8,744 nt of DNA from Sphingobacterium thalpophilum (GTDB taxonomy: Bacteria > Bacteroidota > Bacteroidia > Flavobacteriales > Flavobacteriaceae): NCBI GenBank assembly GCA_943328865.2, contig CALQBR020000035.1, positions 1 through 8,744 of the forward strand, given 5' to 3'. The position numbers were made by a program, and so were the translations under genes. Of this stretch, positions 1-6,228 are shown piece after piece. Within the stretch, counting starts at the first letter, position 1. Every line of letters begins with the position of its first letter. The notes beneath the pieces were generated by a model that ran no database searches, was not told where the DNA came from, and worked only from the letters and a program-made list of their open reading frames with translations.

Positions 1-1
1 G

Positions 2-652
2 ACCACTCTTGAACCCTATATTTTATTGAACGAATTTGCACTATTGCGTGTGAATTATGTCAATCAAATAGGAGCTTTTATGGATTGGGGAATGGAAAAA
101 GACATTCTAGTTCCTTTTAAAGAGCAGGCCCGTCCAATGGAAAAAGGAAAGCGCTATTTGGTTTATCTGTATATGGATGAAAAAACCAAGCGATTGGTAG
201 CTTCTAGCAAAACCAATCAGTTTTTGAAAAATGATACCCTGACAGTTGAAAAAGGAGAAGAAGTAGATTTGATCGTTTCTCATATTACAGAATTAGGAAT
301 CAATGTCATCATTAATGAAAAGCACAAAGGTTTATTGTATAAAGACGAAGTGTATGATGATGCCATTCGAACAGGAGATCGTTTGCGCGGTTATATCAAG
401 ACAATTCGGCCAGACCATAAAATAGATGTTTCCCTTCAAATACAAGGTTATCAAAGTATTGAACCAAACGCTCAGAAAATTATGGACGAACTTAGAGCGA
501 GTCGTGGTTTCTTGCGTTTAAATGACAACAGCCATCCCGAAGACATTAAAACGGTCTTGAAAATGAGCAAAAAAACCTTTAAAAAAGCCATTGGAGCTTT
601 GTATAAAGACAAACTGATTGAAATAAAAGAAGACGGAATCTACCTTTTATAA
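2..652 (+). CDS. CvfB-like S1-domain RNA-binding protein, 5' end missing (partial)
   Basis: The reading frame is open from the first bases of the window, so the gene starts upstream. The TTG at 26 is an internal leucine, not a start. 216 residues are visible; CvfB-type proteins are usually about 280 residues, so roughly the first S1 domain is missing. An S1-like barrel is visible in the first 65 or so residues (core NQIGAFMDWGMEKDILVPF). A second S1-like unit follows (VDLIVSHITELGINVIINE, then HKGLLYKDEV and KIDVSLQ). The C-terminal 65 residues (AQKIMDEL through KKAIGALYKDKLIEIKEDG) look like the winged helix of this family. CvfB homologues are cytoplasmic RNA-binding proteins, linked to virulence-factor expression in Staphylococcus; the role in Bacteroidota is not established. 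It ends with TAA. A T-rich run follows but no convincing hairpin. The family call is by motif only. Confidence 0.85.
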   Translation, partial: TTLEPYILLNEFALLRVNYVNQIGAFMDWGMEKDILVPFKEQARPMEKGKRYLVYLYMDEKTKRLVASSKTNQFLKNDTLTVEKGEEVDLIVSHITELGINVIINEKHKGLLYKDEVYDDAIRTGDRLRGYIKTIRPDHKIDVSLQIQGYQSIEPNAQKIMDELRASRGFLRLNDNSHPEDIKTVLKMSKKTFKKAIGALYKDKLIEIKEDGIYLL

Positions 653-712
653 TCGTTTTTTTTCTTACAAATAATTTATTTTAATAACAGATATAATATA
701 CCTCCTCAATAT

Positions 713-955
713 TATTTTGATTGGACCATCGAAATGATTACCATTTTTAAAGAAAAAATCAGTAATCGGGATTAAACATCGATGATTGATTATAAAAAAA
801 CTAAATGCCACAGCCCAATTGGCAATTCCAACCCGTGATCATTATTACCCTTTGTTGTATTTCCTTGCTTTATAAGATGATCAAGACGAAGTAATTTTTT
901 TTACGATAAAGCCGTTGGTGGCACTTTGACGATGACTTCAGTTAAAATAGGGTAA
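713..955 (+). pseudogene. Decayed C-terminal remnant of YgiD/LigB-type extradiol dioxygenase (4,5-DOPA dioxygenase family)
   Basis: No intact ORF is present, but pieces in different frames join into the C-terminal third of this family. Bases 719-772 read DWTIEMITIFKEKISNRD. After apparent single-T losses near 772 and 786, DD-LI-KKL-like residues appear. Bases 819-872 read LAIPTRDHYYPLLYFLAL, matching the family block PTPEHYLPLLYVLG seen in E. coli YgiD. An in-frame TAA at 873-875 follows, then DDQDEVIFF. A one-base loss in the T run at 895-902 shifts the frame to 902-952, which reads YDKAVGGTLTMTSVKIG and stops with TAA at 953-955. This matches the family C-terminus (GSLSMLSVQIG in E. coli). 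The N-terminal two thirds, with most metal ligands, is absent; 653-712 is AT-rich with no clear homology. The family is a zinc- or iron-dependent LigB-like dioxygenase. This copy cannot be functional. Confidence 0.85.
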
Positions 956-959
956 ACCT

Positions 960-1388
960 TCAGCTAATTTCTATTGCTGGATTGTGTTTTTTTAATAAAG
1001 TTAAAAATTCCTTTTGATGCTTCGGAGAGATATAGAGATCATCAAATTGATTGTAAAAAATAATTAACCCTTTAGTATCTAATGCGGGTTTCATGTTTAC
1101 AGGAACATACCAACCCGAATGGACTGTGATTTTTCGGATTTTATCGATTGCTATTTTACCACGAAACGGACCTGAATAGTAACGCAATTGATTCTCGATA
1201 ATTACATATTTGGTGTCTAATAAAATCCAAAGCAGTAATCCGATTACAAGTATTAGAATGCCATCAATAAGGTATATTAAAGGTTCCTTTTCTTTTGTTT
1301 TCAAGAAAAGAAGTATTATTAACAAGGCTATAGTTAACCATAAAAAAACAACAGTAAACATGTTTTTGGAAGAAAAGAAGGTTTTCAT
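960..1388 (-). CDS. Small membrane protein with bacterial PH-like domain
   Basis: A 142-residue protein on the minus strand with ATG at 1388-1386 and TGA at 962-960. Two hydrophobic segments at residues 10-29 and 37-57 form a membrane hairpin. A soluble C-terminal domain of about 80 residues follows, beginning YVIIENQLRYYSGPFRGKIA. It ends in the block DDLYISPKHQKEFLTLLKKHNP (residues 117-137; DLYISPK then FLTLLKKHNP), the hallmark of the bPH_4 (DUF1200) bacterial pleckstrin-homology-like domain. No catalytic residues are evident, and function in this family is largely unknown. It is transcribed divergently from menB with 68 bp between the starts. Its stop lies four bases from the end of the dioxygenase remnant. 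It belongs to a different PH subfamily from the two PH genes downstream of menB. The gene is likely real because its start, membrane topology and domain end are all typical. Confidence 0.8.
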   Translation of the reverse strand: MKTFFSSKNMFTVVFLWLTIALLIILLFLKTKEKEPLIYLIDGILILVIGLLLWILLDTKYVIIENQLRYYSGPFRGKIAIDKIRKITVHSGWYVPVNMKPALDTKGLIIFYNQFDDLYISPKHQKEFLTLLKKHNPAIEIS

Positions 1389-1404
1389 TTTTTTTATGTT
1401 TTTG

Positions 1405-1438
1405 TTGATCTTAAAAATCTAAAAATGGTTTATTTTTA
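1405..1438 (+). promoter_or_regulatory. Candidate menB promoter (-33 TTG and -7 TATTTTTA)
   Basis: TTG at 1405-1407 is followed after 23 bases by TATTTTTA at 1431-1438, one base off the TAnnTTTG consensus of Bacteroidota. Transcription would begin near 1443-1445 and leave a short A-rich leader without a Shine-Dalgarno, which is usual in this group. Only two bases separate its -7 box from the opposing minus-strand box at 1441-1448, so the two promoters would compete for polymerase if both are real. Confidence 0.35.
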
Positions 1439-1440
1439 CG

Positions 1441-1448
1441 CAAAAATA
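1441..1448 (-). promoter_or_regulatory. Candidate -7 box for the minus-strand PH gene
   Basis: Read on the minus strand the bases are TATTTTTG, a full match to the Bacteroidota -7 consensus TAnnTTTG. It lies about 52 bp upstream of the PH gene start. No TTG is seen at the expected -33 distance, because that region is already menB coding sequence. A match this AT-rich can occur by chance. Confidence 0.35.
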
Positions 1449-1456
1449 ATAAAAAC

Positions 1457-2299
1457 ATGAGTGCTATAAATTGGAAAACGGTAAAAGAGTTTGAAGATAT
1501 AACCTATAAAAAATGCAACGGGGTAGCCCGTATCGCTTTTAATCGACCTAATGTGAGAAATGCATTCCGTCCAAAAACCACTTCTGAATTGTACCAAGCG
1601 TTTTATGATGCGCAAGAGGACACTTCTATAGGTGTGGTTTTGCTTTCTGCCGAAGGGCCATCCACTAAAGATGGTATTTGGTCTTTTTGTAGTGGTGGTG
1701 ATCAAAACGCTCGCGGTCATCAAGGATATGTAGGAGAAGACGGCCAACATCGTTTGAATATTTTGGAAGTACAGCGCCTCATTCGCTTTATGCCAAAAGT
1801 AGTGATTGCAGTGGTTCCAGGTTGGGCAGTTGGAGGTGGACACAGCCTTCACGTGGTTTGTGATTTGACTTTAGCCAGTAAAGAACATGCAATTTTCAAA
1901 CAAACGGATGCCGATGTGACCAGTTTTGATGGGGGTTATGGATCAGCTTATTTGGCAAAAATGGTCGGACAGAAAAAAGCCCGTGAAATTTTCTTTTTGG
2001 GAAGAAATTATTCGGCGCAAGAGGCGATGGATATGGGAATGGTCAATGCGGTAATTCCTCATGAAGCTTTAGAAGATACTGCTTTTGAATGGGCACAGGA
2101 AATTTTACAAAAATCGCCAACCTCTATCAAAATGCTAAAATTCGCTATGAATTTAACAGACGATGGAATGGTAGGGCAACAAGTTTTTGCTGGTGAAGCC
2201 ACGCGATTGGCCTACATGACGGAAGAAGCCAAAGAAGGTAGAAATGCTTTCCTAGAAAAAAGAAAACCAAATTTTGGTGAGAATAAGTGGTTGCCATAA
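1457..2299 (+). CDS. menB: 1,4-dihydroxy-2-naphthoyl-CoA synthase (naphthoate synthase, MenB)
   Basis: MenB is a crotonase-fold cytoplasmic enzyme that cyclises o-succinylbenzoyl-CoA to DHNA-CoA in menaquinone synthesis. The protein has 280 residues against 285 in E. coli. Visible family blocks are the CoA/oxyanion region SFCSGGDQNARG (76-87), GWAVGGGHSLHVVCDLTLAS (122-141), QTDADVTSFDGGYGS (149-163) with catalytic-type S156 and D158, and the C-terminal YMTEEAKEGRNAF with Y253. Residue 151 is Asp where the E. coli enzyme has Gly. This marks the type that supplies its own carboxylate rather than using bicarbonate, as in Mycobacterium tuberculosis (QTDADVGSFDGG). The ATG at 1457 follows an A-rich leader, and the N-terminus aligns with other MenB proteins. 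It is probably the first gene of the menB-PH-PH-menA-hydrolase unit. Confidence 0.97.
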   Translation: MSAINWKTVKEFEDITYKKCNGVARIAFNRPNVRNAFRPKTTSELYQAFYDAQEDTSIGVVLLSAEGPSTKDGIWSFCSGGDQNARGHQGYVGEDGQHRLNILEVQRLIRFMPKVVIAVVPGWAVGGGHSLHVVCDLTLASKEHAIFKQTDADVTSFDGGYGSAYLAKMVGQKKAREIFFLGRNYSAQEAMDMGMVNAVIPHEALEDTAFEWAQEILQKSPTSIKMLKFAMNLTDDGMVGQQVFAGEATRLAYMTEEAKEGRNAFLEKRKPNFGENKWLP

Positions 2300-2364
2300 A
2301 GCATTTGGAGATTCATTTATTTATTTCATCTTTTTAAACTGTTAGTCCAAACTAAAATCCATCA

Positions 2365-2880
2365 ATGGAAATATTCTCAAACGAAATCATAGATACTGCC
2401 CAACTTCCGAAATTCGAAGAAGTACATTTTACTGCCTTACATCCCAATTATTGGAAAGTATTGTTGATCAACCTAGTCCTTTTGGTTTTAATTTCAGCAA
2501 TTGGAATGGGACTTGCTTTTTTTTATAATGTTGAACTAGCCGAATTTCAAATCCCAATGGCGCTTGGTTTCATTTTTTTAATAGTACTCGTTGTGGTCTT
2601 CTTGCGTATTGGTTTTCTTAAAAAAGGATTTGCCTTTAGAAACCATGATGTTCTTTTTAGAAATGGAATTATTGCAACAAATACGACTATAATTCCTTAT
2701 AATAGAGTGCAACACGTTGCTTTACATGAAGGATTAATTGCTAGGTATTTTGGATTGGCTACCATTCAAATATTTACTGCTGGTGGCAGGTCAAGTGATA
2801 TTGAGGTTCCTGGAATAAGAAAAGAGGAGGCAGAAAACATCAAGCAATTATTGATGGGTAAAATACAAAAACAACTGTAA
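2365..2880 (+). CDS. YdbS-type bacterial PH-domain (bPH_2) membrane protein
   Basis: A 171-residue protein with two transmembrane segments at about 31-53 and 62-82. One bacterial PH domain of the bPH_2 (PF03703, formerly DUF304) type follows, from about 85 to 165. The family signature is clear: a G-I-I-A turn (101-104), then the strand IIPYNRVQHVAL (109-120), EGLIARYFGLATIQIFTAGG (122-141) and a C-terminal helix. It overlaps the next gene by one base (TAATG), which implies translational coupling. Bacillus subtilis YdbS/YdbT are the same pair of one-PH and multi-PH proteins. The pair is thought to form a membrane complex and has been linked to resistance to certain bacteriocins, but no reaction is known. 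Nothing in the sequence indicates a catalytic role. Its position between menB and menA may reflect shared membrane physiology or only operon history. Confidence 0.9.
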   Translation: MEIFSNEIIDTAQLPKFEEVHFTALHPNYWKVLLINLVLLVLISAIGMGLAFFYNVELAEFQIPMALGFIFLIVLVVVFLRIGFLKKGFAFRNHDVLFRNGIIATNTTIIPYNRVQHVALHEGLIARYFGLATIQIFTAGGRSSDIEVPGIRKEEAENIKQLLMGKIQKQL

Positions 2881-4394
2881 TGGAATTTAATTTTAATGAG
2901 CCACAACGCCAATCTTCCATTGGTATTCTGGTGCTTTTTTTTGATGCTTTACAGCTCTATATACGTGTCTTTTGGGCTATTTTTATTTTTTTTATTCTGA
3001 AGTTTGACGAAATAGATAAAGGTTATATTTATTTAGCAATAGCAGCATTCTTGCTAGGTATTGCTTTAATGGCATATTTAAAATATCGAAATTTCACTTT
3101 TTATTTGGATTCAGTTCAGGAGGAATTTATAATTAGCCAAGGAATCTTTAATAAATCAAAGACCGTAGTGCAGCTCCATAAAATCCAACAGGTTAACATC
3201 AATCAGAATTTGATTCAAAGAATTATTGGGGTTTATGAATTAGAGGTCGATACTGCAGGAAGCGCTAAAAAAGAAGGGAAGATTAAAGCGGTTTCTCAAC
3301 AATTGGCCTTAGCTTTAAAGACCCGTTTATTAGATAACGAAATAAACAAATCAGTTTCTGAAGCAGATCTCCAAGCGGATATAGATTCAAATTGTGTAAA
3401 TCAAACTTTTATGCAAATCAGTTTTGTAAGTCTGTTGAAGGTGGGGATTACTTCCAATTATATCAGAAGTCTTGGTTTGATAGTCGGTTTCATTTTGACT
3501 GTATACGACAACGCAAAGAATTTTATAACACAATCTGATTTTGATGAAAATAAAATGGACGCTTATCTTAACAAGGGATTGGCCTATGAGTTTCTTTTTG
3601 TGATTGTTATTTTGATGGTAACTGCTATTTTTATAGTTGTATTACTTATTAACCTAATCCGCGTAATTGTTAAGTATTTTGATTTTACAATAACGCGTCA
3701 AAATGGTTCTTTATTGCTTTCATATGGTTTACTAAATCTTAAAAATACCATTGTCAAACCTGAAAAAGTTCAAATTATTACCATTACCAGAAATTATTTT
3801 CAAAAGAAAATGAACATTTTGGAGCTTAAAATTAAACAAGCCACCAGTGGAGAAAATCAAGAGCAAAAAGCGATGCTTGAAATTCCAGGTTGTAACGAAC
3901 AAGAGCGAGACGAAATTCTGAAATTATTGTTTCTAAAAGTACCTGAAAAAGGAGTAGCGCTAAAGCCAAATTTTCGTAAGTTAGTTTTTTCGATATTTCT
4001 GTCAATAGTAGTACCTTTAATTTTATTTTTTGCGATTGGAAATTTTGTAGTGCCCGAAATTTTAGAATATACTATCGTAACCCCTTTTTATGTTTTATTG
4101 GTTGCGTTGGTGGTTTGTTTTGGTTTCTATAATTACCGTTTGTTTGTTAATGATGATTTTATCATCAAACAAAGTGGAGCTTGGGACATTGATACCGAAA
4201 TGATAACCCCAAATAAAATTCAGGCCATCACAACATCACAGTTGTTTTGGCATAAAAAGGCAGATATTGGTTCAATAAAGATTCATACTGCAGGAGGAAT
4301 TATCGCATTTCAATTGGGTAATTATTCGCAAATTAAGCAATATGTTAATCGTTGGTTGTATCAAATGGAAATCACGGATAGCAATTGGATGTAA
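2880..4394 (+). CDS. YdbT-type membrane protein with three bacterial PH domains
   Basis: A 504-residue partner of the preceding gene. It consists of three repeats of a membrane pair plus a PH domain. Hydrophobic segments lie near 14-40, 48-66, 186-208, 236-262, 368-390 and 401-418. PH domains of the bPH_2 type follow at about 67-150, 264-350 and 418-495. Each repeat has a glycine turn and a K-[IV]-Q strand at matching positions: G88 with KIQ 101-103, G283 with KVQ 296-298 and G433 with KIQ 446-448. These are followed by DTAGSA, QATSGE and HTAGG. The first and third repeats keep the family signature best; the middle one is more diverged. It starts at the ATG overlapping the previous stop. The length is normal for YdbT (about 490-500). 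It is an integral membrane protein of unknown molecular role, expected to complex with the YdbS-type protein. Confidence 0.9.
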   Translation: MEFNFNEPQRQSSIGILVLFFDALQLYIRVFWAIFIFFILKFDEIDKGYIYLAIAAFLLGIALMAYLKYRNFTFYLDSVQEEFIISQGIFNKSKTVVQLHKIQQVNINQNLIQRIIGVYELEVDTAGSAKKEGKIKAVSQQLALALKTRLLDNEINKSVSEADLQADIDSNCVNQTFMQISFVSLLKVGITSNYIRSLGLIVGFILTVYDNAKNFITQSDFDENKMDAYLNKGLAYEFLFVIVILMVTAIFIVVLLINLIRVIVKYFDFTITRQNGSLLLSYGLLNLKNTIVKPEKVQIITITRNYFQKKMNILELKIKQATSGENQEQKAMLEIPGCNEQERDEILKLLFLKVPEKGVALKPNFRKLVFSIFLSIVVPLILFFAIGNFVVPEILEYTIVTPFYVLLVALVVCFGFYNYRLFVNDDFIIKQSGAWDIDTEMITPNKIQAITTSQLFWHKKADIGSIKIHTAGGIIAFQLGNYSQIKQYVNRWLYQMEITDSNWM

Positions 4395-4428
4395 AATATT
4401 TTTTTAAGTTAACGAATCAATAATTAAG

Positions 4429-5394
4429 ATGAAACATTGGATTGAAGCGGCACGATTAAGAACATTACCTCTTTCGGTGTCAGGAATAATAGTCGGTAGT
4501 TTCTATGCGCTGTCGGTTGCTACAGAAGAGGTACTAACACCAACACAAGTATTTAGTTGGTCTGTGTTTTCATTATTGTTATTGACCACGATAGGCTTGC
4601 AAATACTTTCAAATTTTGCAAATGATTATGGAGATGGTATAAAAGGGACAGATAATGAGGATCGAATTGGGCCCAAAAGAGCCATTCAAAGTGGTGTTAT
4701 TTCTCCTAAGCAAATGAAAAGGGCTATTGTTATTACTGCTGTTTTAACTTTTTTGTCAGCAATCTCTTTGATTTACAATGCATTTCATTTTAAATATTTT
4801 TATTATTCCATATTGTTTTTAGCTTTAGGAATGATGTCCATCGCATCAGCTATAAGATATACAGTAGGTAAAGGCGCATATGGTTATAAAGGTTATGGTG
4901 ATGTTTTTGTTTTTGTTTTTTTTGGATTGGTCAGTACTTTTGGTTCGTATTTTATGTTTGCTAAAGAGTTTAATTGTTTGTTATTGTTGCCTTCTTCAGC
5001 GATAGGGTTGCTTAGCGTAGGGGTTTTAAATCTCAATAATATGCGCGATGAATGGTCTGACAAAAAAGCGGGTAAAAATACAATTGTAGTTAAAATAGGC
5101 GGAGAAAACGCTAAAAAATACCATTATGTTCTTGTTGTTTTAGCAATGATTTTGATGTTGTCTTTTGCTCTTATCAATGATTTTAGAACTGACGAAAGTT
5201 TTAATTTCGATCAATATTTTTTTGTTTTAACTTATATTCCATTAACCAGACATCTAATTAGAGTTTATAGAAATTCTGAGCCTAAAAATCTAGATCCAGA
5301 ACTAAAAAAATTAGCAATTCAAACTTTTTTGTTATCGGTATTATTAGCTCAAGGGTTAATTTATTTGTTCTCAGATATTGTTGTTAACTTTTAA
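4429..5394 (+). CDS. menA: 1,4-dihydroxy-2-naphthoate polyprenyltransferase (MenA)
   Basis: MenA is an integral membrane UbiA-superfamily enzyme that attaches the polyprenyl chain to DHNA to give demethylmenaquinone. The 321-residue protein has the two aspartate-rich Mg-diphosphate motifs: NFANDYGDGIKGTDN (62-76; D66, D69, D75) and NNMRDEWSDKKAGKNT (203-218; D207, D211). The MenA block around residues 144-166 (YTVGKGAYGYKGYGDVFVF...) separates it from UbiA and other family members. About eight to nine hydrophobic segments are visible, ending with one near 298-316. The N-terminal WIEAARLRTLPLSVSGI is typical of a complete MenA, which supports the ATG at 4429. It lies 34 bp after the PH gene and 15 bp before the hydrolase, so co-transcription is likely. 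The prenyl chain length cannot be read from the sequence. Confidence 0.96.
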   Translation: MKHWIEAARLRTLPLSVSGIIVGSFYALSVATEEVLTPTQVFSWSVFSLLLLTTIGLQILSNFANDYGDGIKGTDNEDRIGPKRAIQSGVISPKQMKRAIVITAVLTFLSAISLIYNAFHFKYFYYSILFLALGMMSIASAIRYTVGKGAYGYKGYGDVFVFVFFGLVSTFGSYFMFAKEFNCLLLLPSSAIGLLSVGVLNLNNMRDEWSDKKAGKNTIVVKIGGENAKKYHYVLVVLAMILMLSFALINDFRTDESFNFDQYFFVLTYIPLTRHLIRVYRNSEPKNLDPELKKLAIQTFLLSVLLAQGLIYLFSDIVVNF

Positions 5395-5409
5395 TTCAAA
5401 AATTGAAAT

Positions 5410-6087
5410 ATGAAAATTACTTATTATGGTCACGCAACTCTCGGGATTGAAGTTAGTGGTAAGCATATTATAGTGGATCCATTTATTTCTGGAAATCCCT
5501 ATGCAGGTCATATTGCGATTGATGAATTGAAAGCAGATTTTATTTTAATCACTCACGCCCATCAAGACCATATTCTCGATGTAGAAGTCATAGCGAACCG
5601 AACCAATGCAGTTATCGTTTCTAATGCTGAAATAGCAGGTTATTACAGCAAAAAAGGATTTAAATCGCATCCCATGAATCATGGTGGTAGCTGGAATTTT
5701 GATTTTGGAACTGTAAAATATGTCAATGCCGTTCATTCTAGTTCTTTTCCTGATGGAAGTTATGGAGGAAATCCAGGTGGTTTTGTCATTGAAGGTGAAC
5801 ATAAGAACATTTACATTGCTGGCGATACGGCATTAACAATGGATATGAAGCTTATTCCCATGCGTACCAAGCTAGATTTAGCTATTTTGCCTATTGGAAG
5901 TAATTTCACAATGGATGTAGAAGACGCAATCATTGCTTCTGATTTTGTTGATTGTGATAAAGTTTTAGGGTATCATTACGATACTTTTGGTTATATCGAA
6001 ATCAATCATGAGCAAGCCATTAAGAAATTTTTTAACGAAGGAAAAGATTTGATGTTGTTAGAAATTGGCAGTAGCATCGAGTTGTAA
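5410..6087 (+). CDS. UPF0173-type metal-dependent hydrolase (metallo-beta-lactamase fold)
   Basis: A 225-residue cytoplasmic protein that begins MKITYYGHATLGIEVSGKHI, as UPF0173/YtkL-type hydrolases do. The two-metal site looks complete: THAHQDH (T48-H54, with H49, H51, D53, H54), H109 in AVHSSS, D139 in AGDT and H189 in GYHYDTFG. The full length matches the family (about 225-230). No signal peptide or membrane segment is seen. The natural substrate of this family is unknown. The 15-bp gap after menA and the menC gene further downstream suggest a role near menaquinone synthesis. A thioesterase-like action on DHNA-CoA is possible in principle, since this fold includes thioester hydrolases such as glyoxalase II, but nothing in the sequence proves it. 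The ATG at 5410 is preceded by an A-rich leader. Confidence 0.92.
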   Translation: MKITYYGHATLGIEVSGKHIIVDPFISGNPYAGHIAIDELKADFILITHAHQDHILDVEVIANRTNAVIVSNAEIAGYYSKKGFKSHPMNHGGSWNFDFGTVKYVNAVHSSSFPDGSYGGNPGGFVIEGEHKNIYIAGDTALTMDMKLIPMRTKLDLAILPIGSNFTMDVEDAIIASDFVDCDKVLGYHYDTFGYIEINHEQAIKKFFNEGKDLMLLEIGSSIEL

Positions 6088-6104
6088 TTTTCTAGAAGTT
6101 ATTT

Positions 6105-6124
6105 TTAGTGTAAGCTTAATCTAA
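6105..6124. repeat. Imperfect 20-bp dyad downstream of the hydrolase gene
   Basis: TTAG and CTAA flank the self-complementary TAAGCTTA, with a mismatched pair of bases on each side. The symmetry centre is between 6114 and 6115. There is no loop or following T run, so it is not a typical terminator. It could be a protein-binding site or chance. Confidence 0.25.
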
Positions 6125-6153
6125 GTATGGCTAATTAATGGCAATCGACCGAT

Positions 6154-6161
6154 TAAATTTG
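6154..6161 (+). promoter_or_regulatory. Candidate -7 box for the secreted TPR gene
   Basis: TAAATTTG matches the Bacteroidota -7 consensus TAnnTTTG exactly and lies 67 bp upstream of the next start. No TTG is found at the usual -33 distance, so the match is incomplete. The 141-bp gap between the hydrolase and the TPR gene is the widest in this plus-strand series before menC, which fits a separate promoter. Confidence 0.3.
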
Positions 6162-6184
6162 AAATGCAAAAAAATAACAAATAA

Positions 6185-6201
6185 TAGTATTCTTAATACT
6201 A
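6185..6201. repeat. Perfect 7-bp inverted repeat upstream of the TPR gene
   Basis: TAGTATT, a three-base spacer (CTT) and AATACTA form a perfect short dyad 27 bp before the ATG at 6229. If the promoter at 6154-6161 is real, it would lie in the 5' leader, where it could fold into a weak AT-rich hairpin. It could also be an operator or chance. Confidence 0.35.
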
Positions 6202-6228
6202 CTTTCAGAACCTATTTTAGAAATCTAA

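Noticed and set aside
26..652. TTG at 26 as the start of the first gene
   Set aside because: The frame continues open upstream to the window edge and the residues before it (TTLEPYILL) fit the conserved S1 protein. The gene is simply truncated.
653..670. T-rich run after the cvfB-like gene as intrinsic terminator
   Set aside because: No stable GC-containing stem precedes the T run.
1210..1422. Plus-strand 70-residue ORF opposite the minus-strand PH gene
   Set aside because: It overlaps the PH gene antisense, and its composition follows from the membrane segments on the other strand.
1436..1852. Minus-strand 138-residue ORF inside menB
   Set aside because: It is antisense to the strongly conserved menB frame and has no recognisable domain; a shadow of menB.
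5545..5802. Minus-strand 85-residue ORF inside the metallo-hydrolase gene
   Set aside because: It is antisense to the metal-binding region of a complete conserved gene and shows no family features.
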